Below are positions 1 through 6,813 of a stretch of DNA of 38,921 nt, one piece after another (position 1 is the first letter of the stretch; each line of letters starts with the position of its first letter). Made by a program: the position numbers and the translations under genes. The stretch is from Candidatus Bipolaricaulota bacterium (GTDB taxonomy: Bacteria > Bipolaricaulota > Bipolaricaulia > UBA7950 > UBA9294). Location: contig JALTFO010000293.1 of the NCBI GenBank assembly GCA_027007005.1, positions 1 through 38,921 on the forward strand. Direction: 5' to 3'. Below the pieces are notes generated by a model. The model was not told where the DNA came from. It did no database searches and saw only the letters and a program-made list of their open reading frames with translations.

Positions 1-858
1 GCTGACGACAGTCCCCTTAACCTTGGTCCCTGCGGGATAGCGTTCGGTGATTCCCTCCCATGGGTTAGGGCGAAGGCGCTTGATCGACAACGAAACCTTT
101 CCCTTCTCTTTGTCAAAGTCGATGACCGTTACCTTGTCCTTGGGTTTGTACTGACTGGGCGGAACGGGAAGATCCTTCCACGCGATCTCCGAGCGGTGCA
201 CGAGCCCTTCGAAACCACCGATATCGACGAACAGGCCAAAGTCGACGACACTGCGGATTGTGCCCTCGATAACTTGCCCCTTCTCCAGGTTCTCGAACAG
301 AGACATGCGCTTCTTCTTCTCTTCATCCTTCAGGTACTGCTTGTGCGAGACGACGAGGTTCTTGTCACGGCGAGAAAGTTCAAGGATCTTGAACGGAACG
401 CGCATCCCCTTTAGCTCATCGATTGCACTCGGCAGGTCGCTTCCCAGGTGCGATCCAGGGAGAAACGCACGAATGCCATCGAGGTTGACATGATACCCAG
501 CGTTCTTAACCTCGTTTGTGATCTCACCCTCGATAGTCTCCCCAGCGCGGTATGCCTCTTCGAGGGTGTCGATGCGCTTTTCGTATTCGGCTTGTTTTTC
601 CGAGGCGTAAACCGTTCCTTTCTCCTCATCGATGTAGGTGACGAGTACTTCGATCTCTTCCCCTTCCTCGACCTTCCCCTCTTCGCGGAAGGGGGAGAGC
701 TCTCCTACCGGGAGAATCCCTTCGGATTTGTAGCCGATATCGACAAGAATCTCGCTATCATTTATCTGTACAACCGTTCCTGTGATTGTATCTCCGCGGC
801 TATACATCTTGACGTCGCTTTCCGTGAAAGCGTCTTCCATCCTGATTTTTTCTTCCAT
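1..858 (-). CDS. rpsA: 30S ribosomal protein S1 (partial, 3' end beyond window)
   Basis: Reading the minus strand from an ATG at 858 gives 286 uninterrupted codons that run off the window at base 1, beginning MEEKIRMEDAFTES. It contains three complete S1 (OB-fold) RNA-binding repeats, at about residues 20-85, 100-165 and 185-255, and the start of a fourth. Repeat hallmarks include ILVDIGYKSEGILP, HVNLDGIRAFLPGS and GLFVDIGGFEGLVHRSE. S1 binds mRNA on the 30S subunit and helps initiation. The start has an AGGTGAT Shine-Dalgarno sequence 6 nt upstream. It is the last gene of the cmk-plsC-rpsA cluster, a common bacterial arrangement, 99 bp after plsC. Total length is unknown because the C-terminal repeats lie outside. 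The identification is very secure. Confidence 0.95.
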   Translation of the reverse strand, partial: MEEKIRMEDAFTESDVKMYSRGDTITGTVVQINDSEILVDIGYKSEGILPVGELSPFREEGKVEEGEEIEVLVTYIDEEKGTVYASEKQAEYEKRIDTLEEAYRAGETIEGEITNEVKNAGYHVNLDGIRAFLPGSHLGSDLPSAIDELKGMRVPFKILELSRRDKNLVVSHKQYLKDEEKKKRMSLFENLEKGQVIEGTIRSVVDFGLFVDIGGFEGLVHRSEIAWKDLPVPPSQYKPKDKVTVIDFDKEKGKVSLSIKRLRPNPWEGITERYPAGTKVKGTVVS

Positions 859-957
859 ATTGCTATCACCTGTTAGTGGAATTTCCCCTTCCCTTTACAT
901 CTCGGGGTTGGGAGCCTTCAAGTCACTCTTTTAAGTTTCTACTATCTGCCCCCTTTA

Positions 958-1617
958 TCAAGCCGCATCAATGCGCTCCATGAGGCGTTTGGTCAGTACA
1001 GCTGCTCGTTCGCTTGATTTTTCCGGAAGTCTCGGGATTTCCTTCTCAAGAGCTTGTAGGCTCACTGCCTCGCCGATGGAGACAGTAATGCGTGGAAACT
1101 TGAACGGATAGCGCGGTGGATACGGGCCATTGGCCTTTATGTGTACAGGAAGGAGCAACTTGCGCGTGAGCCTGGCAAAGTGAATCACACCAGTCTTCGC
1201 CCTTGCTTTTGCCTTCGTTGTCCCTTCGGGAAATATTCCAATTAGCCTCTCCTTGCGTATTGCCTGTAGAACACGGCGGAAATCCCTCTTGCCGAAATTT
1301 TCGCGATCGATGGTGGTCGAGAACAAATCTAGGAGTGGTCGGAAGATCGGGTTTTTCTTCAACCCCTCCCTGGCAATGAATTGGATGCGGTTGCGCGCAC
1401 CAAGAGCAACGACAATCAGTGGGATATCCCAGTAGCTGCAATGATGCGAGACAATAATGTATTCCTTGCCCGCATCGAGCAGCTCTTTTCCCCGCACACG
1501 CATCTTGAACAGGATGAGGACGGGAAGACCAAGAATGAAGATCACTAGCGCATAGGCGCCGTTTCTAAAGAGATTACTTAGCCGCTGTGTCACCGGTGTG
1601 CAACCGCTCCTCGACAA
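958..1617 (-). CDS. plsC: 1-acyl-sn-glycerol-3-phosphate acyltransferase (PlsC family)
   Basis: This 219-aa membrane-associated acyltransferase should convert lysophosphatidic acid to phosphatidic acid in phospholipid synthesis. A hydrophobic segment spans residues 20-38. The catalytic HX4D motif is H59 to D64 (HCSYWD), and the substrate-binding FPEGT motif is at 129-133. The start chosen is TTG at 1617: it has AGAGGTGAT 5 nt upstream, inside the end of cmk, giving a 44-bp overlap. GTG at 1593 is an alternative with a poorer ribosome site. It sits between cmk and rpsA, so translational coupling with cmk is likely. Specificity for acyl-ACP or acyl-CoA cannot be read from the sequence. Confidence 0.92.
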   Translation of the reverse strand: MSRSGCTPVTQRLSNLFRNGAYALVIFILGLPVLILFKMRVRGKELLDAGKEYIIVSHHCSYWDIPLIVVALGARNRIQFIAREGLKKNPIFRPLLDLFSTTIDRENFGKRDFRRVLQAIRKERLIGIFPEGTTKAKARAKTGVIHFARLTRKLLLPVHIKANGPYPPRYPFKFPRITVSIGEAVSLQALEKEIPRLPEKSSERAAVLTKRLMERIDAA

Positions 1618-2206
1618 GAGCTATCACCTCTGAAACAAGCTCGGCGAGGCTCTTATTGTCGGTGTGTATTATAGTTGCGTCACTTGCGGGGTTCAAGGGA
1701 GCAATAGTACGGGTTTGGTCGCGGGTGTCGCGAGTGATTATCTCGCGCAAGGTATCATCGAGTTGAGATTGATGACGCTGACTCGCTCGACGGCGCGCGC
1801 GTTCTTCCGCCGAAGCTTGGAGGAAGATCTTGACGTCCGCGTGGGGCAGAACAACCGTACCGATATCCCTTCCTTCCATGACAACATCGCGACCAGTGGC
1901 GATCTCTTGCTGCAACCTTACAAGAAGCTGCCGAACCTCGGGTCGTGTGGCGACGCGTGATGATCCCTGATCAAGACGAGGGGTGTGGAGGATATCGCTT
2001 ACGTCATCGTTATTTAATAGGATGCGACCGGCGTCGTTCATCGAAATGTGTATCTTGTCTAGGGGGAGACCTCGATCGAGCCCGAGCGCCACGGCGCGGT
2101 ACATCTTCCCGGTCTCCACAAGCAGGAAACCGAAGTGAGAAGCGAGCGCCCGTCCAAGCGATGTCTTCCCGGACGCGGCCGGACCGTCGATAGCAATGTG
2201 CATCAT
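1574..2206 (-). CDS. cmk: cytidylate kinase
   Basis: This 210-aa protein has the (d)CMP kinase layout: a P-loop GPAASGKTS at residues 8-16, the nucleotide-binding segment VETGKMYRAVAL, the CMP-binding GRDIGTVVLPHADVKIFL segment and the lid region ERARRRASQR. It phosphorylates CMP and dCMP to the diphosphates for nucleic acid and CDP-lipid synthesis. Its ATG overlaps the stop of ispE by 4 bp (ATGA), which indicates translational coupling. An ATGATG doublet leaves a second start one codon downstream. The family order cmk-plsC-rpsA is common in bacteria. Confidence 0.96.
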   Translation of the reverse strand: MMHIAIDGPAASGKTSLGRALASHFGFLLVETGKMYRAVALGLDRGLPLDKIHISMNDAGRILLNNDDVSDILHTPRLDQGSSRVATRPEVRQLLVRLQQEIATGRDVVMEGRDIGTVVLPHADVKIFLQASAEERARRRASQRHQSQLDDTLREIITRDTRDQTRTIAPLNPASDATIIHTDNKSLAELVSEVIALVEERLHTGDTAAK

Positions 2207-3039
2207 GTTTCTCCCTTTGCCAGAAATCCTGTGCTTGTTCCCCGAACCAAGTAGACCTGTGCCTGCGGGAAGGTGCCCTTCATCGCTGTGCGTGCCGTGG
2301 CGGCAAGCTGTTCATCGTTGAACGCGGCGAAGAACGTGGATCCGCTTCCACTCATCCCGGTATATTCCGCTCCCAGCTCTCTAATAGCTTGGGCGTAGGC
2401 GGCCAGCTCAGGATACAGGAAGACTGCCGCCTCGTACAGGTCATTCTCCCCGAGCTGTGGCTTGCCAGGTCTTCTTGGATTGGGTGTGATCCGCGTCTGC
2501 ATCTCGCGGTACACACTGCCCGTATGGCAATGAACCGGTGGGATAAGAAGCACGAAGCACTCGCTGCGGGCAGGGAAGACAGGAGCGATCTTCTCCCCTC
2601 TTCCCGTGATTCGCATAAGTCCACCGTAGAGGAAGAGGGGAACATCAGAGCCGAGCTGCTCTCCCAGGTCAAGCAGGTGCTTGCGGGAAAGAACAGGAGG
2701 CGTCAGGCGGTCGACTGCCCATAGAACCGCGGCTGCGTCACTCGACCCGCCGCCCAGTCCGGCGCCGGTCGGTATCTTCTTATGCACGGCGATCTGCATC
2801 CCGCAGAGAGCGTGCTTTTTGTCCAGAACAAGGCGTGCTGCCCTCCACGCGAGATCCTCTTGCAGAGGTATTTTAAGGTCATTACTAACGGCCAATGGAG
2901 CGTCGATTTGCTGTACCGTTATCTCGTCAGCTAGATCGATCGTCTGGACGAGAGAGTCGATGTCGTGGAACCCATCCTCGCGGCGACGCAGGATGTTTAA
3001 CGAGAGGTTGATCTTGGCGAAGGCGAGAATTTTGATCAT
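2203..3039 (-). CDS. ispE: 4-diphosphocytidyl-2-C-methyl-D-erythritol kinase
   Basis: This GHMP-family kinase of 278 aa, the normal length for IspE, phosphorylates CDP-methylerythritol in the MEP (non-mevalonate) isoprenoid pathway. It starts with the conserved AFAKINLSLNI segment. The glycine-rich ATP loop is PTGAGLGGGSSDAAAV near residues 92-107, and the C-terminal GHMP motif is GMSGSGSTFFAAF near 228-240. It overlaps hutI upstream and cmk downstream through ATGA junctions, so it is an internal operon gene without its own promoter. Its presence indicates MEP-type isoprenoid synthesis. Confidence 0.95.
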   Translation of the reverse strand: MIKILAFAKINLSLNILRRREDGFHDIDSLVQTIDLADEITVQQIDAPLAVSNDLKIPLQEDLAWRAARLVLDKKHALCGMQIAVHKKIPTGAGLGGGSSDAAAVLWAVDRLTPPVLSRKHLLDLGEQLGSDVPLFLYGGLMRITGRGEKIAPVFPARSECFVLLIPPVHCHTGSVYREMQTRITPNPRRPGKPQLGENDLYEAAVFLYPELAAYAQAIRELGAEYTGMSGSGSTFFAAFNDEQLAATARTAMKGTFPQAQVYLVRGTSTGFLAKGET

Positions 3040-4295
3040 GATAGTCGCGGGGCCGCCTTCTTGAAACGTGCCGGTCTATTGCTCTTGGTTCTATCGTAAA
3101 TGACCTTGCCATCGCGCAAGACAATCCGCACGGGATTGTATCCGAAAAAGTAGGGAATCTGACGGTAGTTATCCAGGTTGAGGACGAGCAGATCGGCGTG
3201 CTTTCCCTCTTCGATTGACCCAATGTCACCCGATAGTTCAAGTGCGGCGGCGCCATTCAGTGTCGCAGCGGTCAACGCCTCCTCGATAGTAAGCCCCATC
3301 CGCATTACCGCGAGCGCGATGATGATCCACATTGAGTAGATGAGACAGGTTCCGGGGTTGAAATCGGTTGCAATCGCCACGGGTAAGTCAAGATCCACCA
3401 TCTTCCTTGCCGGAGCGTATGGAGAGCCAAGGGTGAATGCCGTCCCCGGAAGAAGCACCGGGATCACCCCCGCTTCTCGCAGGCGGCGCATCCCGCGCTC
3501 ATTCGTGCGCAGCAGGTGGTCAGCAGACGTCGCCTCAAGATCAGCGGCAAGTTCCGCGCCACCTACATCAGCCAGTTCATCGGCGTGCAGCTTCAGGCGC
3601 AGGCCGGCACCCCGCGCCGCGCGCAGGATAGTCCGTGTCTCGCTTGGAGTGAAAAAACCTTCATCGCAGAAAACATCGCAAAACTGCGCTAAGCGCCGCC
3701 GGCGCACGGTCGGGATCATCTCGGTGATAATCGTCGAGATATAGTCGTCGCGGCGCACTCCACGCGGAAAGGCATGCGCCCCCAGGAAGGTTGCGACTAC
3801 ACGGATCGGAATGGTCTTTCGGAGCTGCCTGATCGCCAGGAGGAGTTTCGTCTCTCCCTCCAGGCTTAATCCATAGCCGCTCTTGATCTCCACCGTTGTC
3901 GTCCCGTTTTCGATCATCCGTTGAAGACGAGGAAGACTGGCTTGCACCAGTTCTCTTTCGCTTGCCGCGGCTACCGCACGGGCACTCGACTGGATTCCGC
4001 CTTCATCGTAGGACTTCCCCTGAAGGCGTGCGAGGAACTCCTCCTCCCGCGTTCCTACGAAGACCGAGTGTGTGTGTGCATCAACGAGGCCGGGGATGAC
4101 CACTGCATCACTTGCATCGATCGTGACATCGACCCCATGGTGGTCGACATTAGGTCCGATCTCGGTGATCATTTGATCCTCAATACGGATTGATACATGC
4201 TCTTGCACGGAAATCTCGCTCATCAGAGAGCCTCTTACGGGACCATCCCCGTGGGCAGTGACGAGTTGCGATATGTTCGTGAGGAGAGTATTCAT
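3036..4295 (-). CDS. hutI: imidazolonepropionase (histidine degradation)
   Basis: This 419-aa amidohydrolase hydrolyses 4-imidazolone-5-propionate to N-formimino-L-glutamate, the third step of histidine catabolism. Metal ligands are visible as DAHTHS (H74, H76), with further motifs HADE and ATDFNPGT. The start at 4295 is chosen because TLLTNISQLVT matches the family N-terminus. It has no Shine-Dalgarno sequence, and the -10 box ends only 8 nt upstream, so the mRNA is probably leaderless. It is the first gene of the unit hutI-ispE-cmk-plsC-rpsA and lies divergent to hutH. hutU is not in the window. Confidence 0.95.
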   Translation of the reverse strand: MNTLLTNISQLVTAHGDGPVRGSLMSEISVQEHVSIRIEDQMITEIGPNVDHHGVDVTIDASDAVVIPGLVDAHTHSVFVGTREEEFLARLQGKSYDEGGIQSSARAVAAASERELVQASLPRLQRMIENGTTTVEIKSGYGLSLEGETKLLLAIRQLRKTIPIRVVATFLGAHAFPRGVRRDDYISTIITEMIPTVRRRRLAQFCDVFCDEGFFTPSETRTILRAARGAGLRLKLHADELADVGGAELAADLEATSADHLLRTNERGMRRLREAGVIPVLLPGTAFTLGSPYAPARKMVDLDLPVAIATDFNPGTCLIYSMWIIIALAVMRMGLTIEEALTAATLNGAAALELSGDIGSIEEGKHADLLVLNLDNYRQIPYFFGYNPVRIVLRDGKVIYDRTKSNRPARFKKAAPRLS

Positions 4296-4303
4296 ACGCT
4301 GTC

Positions 4304-4332
4304 AGTATAGTAAGCACATGGCTGGTTTACAA
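4304..4332 (-). promoter_or_regulatory. sigma-70-type promoter of hutI operon, leaderless
   Basis: On the minus strand a TTGTAA box (4332-4327) is followed by a 17-nt spacer and TATACT (4309-4304). Only 8 nt separate the -10 box from the hutI ATG, so transcription should start at or next to the A of AUG. No Shine-Dalgarno site is present. Confidence 0.65.
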
Positions 4333-4379
4333 TTGCCGCTTGAGGGCCGATAGTGCAGAGACAAGCGGGTCTCAGGGCG

Positions 4380-4407
4380 TTGACCTGCCGGGAAAACGGT
4401 GTAAGCT
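4380..4407 (+). promoter_or_regulatory. possible promoter of hutH-era unit
   Basis: TTGACC (4380-4385) and TAAGCT (4402-4407) are separated by 16 nt upstream of hutH. The -10 match is weak. A GGAGG Shine-Dalgarno sequence lies about 11 nt before the ATG. It lies back to back with the hutI promoter, so a shared regulator could act on both. Confidence 0.4.
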
Positions 4408-4430
4408 AGTGTTCGGAGGGATGTGAAGAA

Positions 4431-5924
4431 ATGATAGAACTGGATGGAAATACACTCTCACTTGACCAGGCCGCGCAAGTGGTTTTCCACGGCGAGCCGG
4501 TCGTTGTCGGGGAGGCCGCACGCTTGCGTGTGCGTACGGGCGCGCAGGTGGTGGAGAACATCGTTGATGAGGGCGAGCCGGTCTACGGGATCAACACAGG
4601 CTTTGGACGCTTGAGCAACCGATCGATCGCACGCGAGGATCTGGAGCGTTTGCAGCGAAATATAGTGCTGTCGCACGCGGCTGGCGTGGGAGATGCCGCT
4701 TCAGAAGATGTGGTGCGTGCGATGTTGCTATTTCGCATCAACTCTCTTGCCAAGGGTAATTCCGGAATACGGCAAACGACGATCGACTATCTGGTCGATC
4801 TCTTAAACTACAACGTCCACCCCATCGTGCCGCTGCAGGGCTCAGTTGGTTCATCGGGTGACCTAGCCCCGCTGGCACACGTTGCTCTGGTCCTCCTGGG
4901 TGAAGGAGAGGCGATCTATGACGGTAAACGCATCGATGGAAAGACAGCCCTTTCGATCATCGGGCGCGATCCGGTCCGTCTCGCCCCAAAGGAGGGACTG
5001 GCATTGCTAAACGGCACGCAGTTCATGAGCGGTCTTGCGTTCCTCGTGTACGTGCGAGGGAAACTGCTGCTGGAGAACGCGATCAACGCTGCTTCCCTGT
5101 CCCTGGAGGGGCTGCGCGGGTTCAGCGCACCGTTTCAAGCGAGGCTACACATGAGCCGACCGCACCCAGGGCAGGCAAGGATCGCAGAGCAAATCAGTGA
5201 ATTGATCGATGGGAGCTTGCTCATCGATAGCACGGTTGACGATGTGCAGGATGCGTACAGCCTACGCTGTATTCCGCAGGTCCTCGGCCCGGGGGTGGAG
5301 GCCTTGGGGTTCCTAGAGGATAAGCTTCGAATCGAGATCAACTCAGCGACGGACAACCCGCTCGTCTTTGCCGACGGTTCGGTCTTCTCGGGGGGAAACT
5401 TTCACGGTGAGATCCTTGGTCTTGCCCTTGAAATGACGGGGATGGCGCTTGCTGAGGTGGGAAACATTGCTGAGCGCCAGATTGACCGCCTCCTTACGAG
5501 TACAGGGCGAGGGCTGCCGCTCTTCCTGGTTAAGGACGGGGGAGTCAATTCCGGGCTCATGATCGTTCAATACACTGCGGCGGCGCTGGTGAGCGAGAAC
5601 AAGGTCCTCTGTCACCCGGCGCTCGTCGATTCCATTCCCACTTCCGGTGGCAAAGAGGACCACAACAGCCTCGCGCCGATCTCGGCGCGCAAGGCACTGC
5701 GGATAATCGACAACCTTGAGCGGATCATCGCAATTGAGTACCTCTGTGCGGCGCAGGCGATCGACTTTCAGGGTACAGACAAACTCGCCCCGGCAACGAA
5801 GCGTGTCTATGAGCGGGTGCGCGAGATTGTTCCTCATGCGGATCGAGACACATACGTCGCACCAAAGATCGAGCGGTTGGCTGCGGCTGTGCGGGCGGGA
5901 GATCTTGTCGATGAGCGAGCATAG
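4431..5924 (+). CDS. hutH: histidine ammonia-lyase
   Basis: This 497-aa member of the MIO-dependent aromatic amino acid lyase family deaminates L-histidine to urocanate, the first step of histidine degradation. The catalytic Tyr is Y52 in YGINTGFG. The prosthetic-group segment reads GSVGSSGDLAPLAH, with the cyclising triad at 141-143 being Ser-Ser-Gly rather than the usual Ala-Ser-Gly. Other family blocks are NGTQFM, QDAYSLRC, SATDNPL and SGGNFHGE. It is divergent from hutI and overlaps era by 14 bp, so it heads an operon with a ribosome-assembly GTPase. The His rather than Phe/Tyr specificity is inferred from similarity and from the hutI neighbour. Confidence 0.93.
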   Translation: MIELDGNTLSLDQAAQVVFHGEPVVVGEAARLRVRTGAQVVENIVDEGEPVYGINTGFGRLSNRSIAREDLERLQRNIVLSHAAGVGDAASEDVVRAMLLFRINSLAKGNSGIRQTTIDYLVDLLNYNVHPIVPLQGSVGSSGDLAPLAHVALVLLGEGEAIYDGKRIDGKTALSIIGRDPVRLAPKEGLALLNGTQFMSGLAFLVYVRGKLLLENAINAASLSLEGLRGFSAPFQARLHMSRPHPGQARIAEQISELIDGSLLIDSTVDDVQDAYSLRCIPQVLGPGVEALGFLEDKLRIEINSATDNPLVFADGSVFSGGNFHGEILGLALEMTGMALAEVGNIAERQIDRLLTSTGRGLPLFLVKDGGVNSGLMIVQYTAAALVSENKVLCHPALVDSIPTSGGKEDHNSLAPISARKALRIIDNLERIIAIEYLCAAQAIDFQGTDKLAPATKRVYERVREIVPHADRDTYVAPKIERLAAAVRAGDLVDERA

Positions 5925-6795
5925 ATCGGGAATCGTGGGGGTTCTAGGGCAGACAAACGTCGGTAAATCCACGTTCTTAAACGTCGTAATGGGGGAGAAG
6001 CTGCTGATCACCTCGCCCAAGCCGCAGGCGACGCGCAACCGCGTGCGCTGCGTTTACACAACGGACGAGGAGCAGATTGTCTTTGTGGATACACCCGGCT
6101 TGCATCGAGCACACAATCAGTTGGGCCGCCACATCCTTCGCGAGGCGTTCCGATCGCTGCGCGAACTTGACGTAATCCTGTACATGGTTGCTCCCTGGGG
6201 AAAGGTGAGCGACTACGATCGCAGTGTCCTCGAAAGCCTCAATGGCGAGGAGCGGCCGATCATCCTGATTGTCAACAAGATCGACATTGCTCGTGGAAAC
6301 GCCCTCGAGGAAACGCTCCTTGCCTACGAGCGCACTGGGAAATTTTGCGAACTTGTGCCAATCTCGGCGATGCAGGAGAAGAACATCAACGAGGTGCTGC
6401 GCGCTCTTACCCCTTACCTGCCTCTCGGTCCTGCGATCTTCCCCAGTGATATTAGGATCGACCGTCCTTACGAGTTTCTCGTGGGGGAGCTGATCAGGGA
6501 GAAGGTCTTCGCGGCAACGTTCCAAGAAGTTCCATACAAGACGGCAGTGCGGGTAAGATGGATGCGCGAGCGCGATGATGGATTGGTGGAGATTAGGGCT
6601 GACATCGTAGTTGACAGTAAGTCCCACAAGGGTATTATAATCGGAACGAAGGGAAAACTGATCAAGCGCATTGGTAGCTCCGCGCGCCCGCAGATCGAGG
6701 CCTTGTTGGGAGCGCACGTATATCTCGAGCTGATGGTAAAGATAAGGCCAGGATGGACGAAGGATAGTGATGAGATCGAAGAGCTAACCGGGTAA
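5911..6795 (+). CDS. era: GTPase Era
   Basis: Era is an essential GTPase that binds the 3' end of 16S rRNA and promotes 30S assembly. The 294-aa product starts MSEHRSGIVG at an ATG inside the end of hutH. The longer frame upstream of it is only a hutH shadow. G1 is GQTNVGKST (14-22), G3 is DTPG and G4 is NKID. The C-terminal KH domain is present with GIIIGTKGKLIKRIG, followed by RPGWTKD. A GGGAG ribosome site precedes the start. The 14-bp overlap indicates co-translation with hutH. Confidence 0.96.
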   Translation: MSEHRSGIVGVLGQTNVGKSTFLNVVMGEKLLITSPKPQATRNRVRCVYTTDEEQIVFVDTPGLHRAHNQLGRHILREAFRSLRELDVILYMVAPWGKVSDYDRSVLESLNGEERPIILIVNKIDIARGNALEETLLAYERTGKFCELVPISAMQEKNINEVLRALTPYLPLGPAIFPSDIRIDRPYEFLVGELIREKVFAATFQEVPYKTAVRVRWMRERDDGLVEIRADIVVDSKSHKGIIIGTKGKLIKRIGSSARPQIEALLGAHVYLELMVKIRPGWTKDSDEIEELTG

Positions 6796-6813
6796 GGGGG
6801 CGATAGGTAAGAG

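Noticed and set aside
448-876. Plus-strand open frame of 142 codons
   Set aside because: It is the antisense shadow of ribosomal protein S1, which reads continuously on the minus strand with three S1 repeats.
5716-5910. Upstream extension of the Era frame
   Set aside because: The extra 65 codons are antiparallel in composition to nothing known, lie wholly inside hutH, and Era begins naturally at MSEHRSG with a ribosome site.
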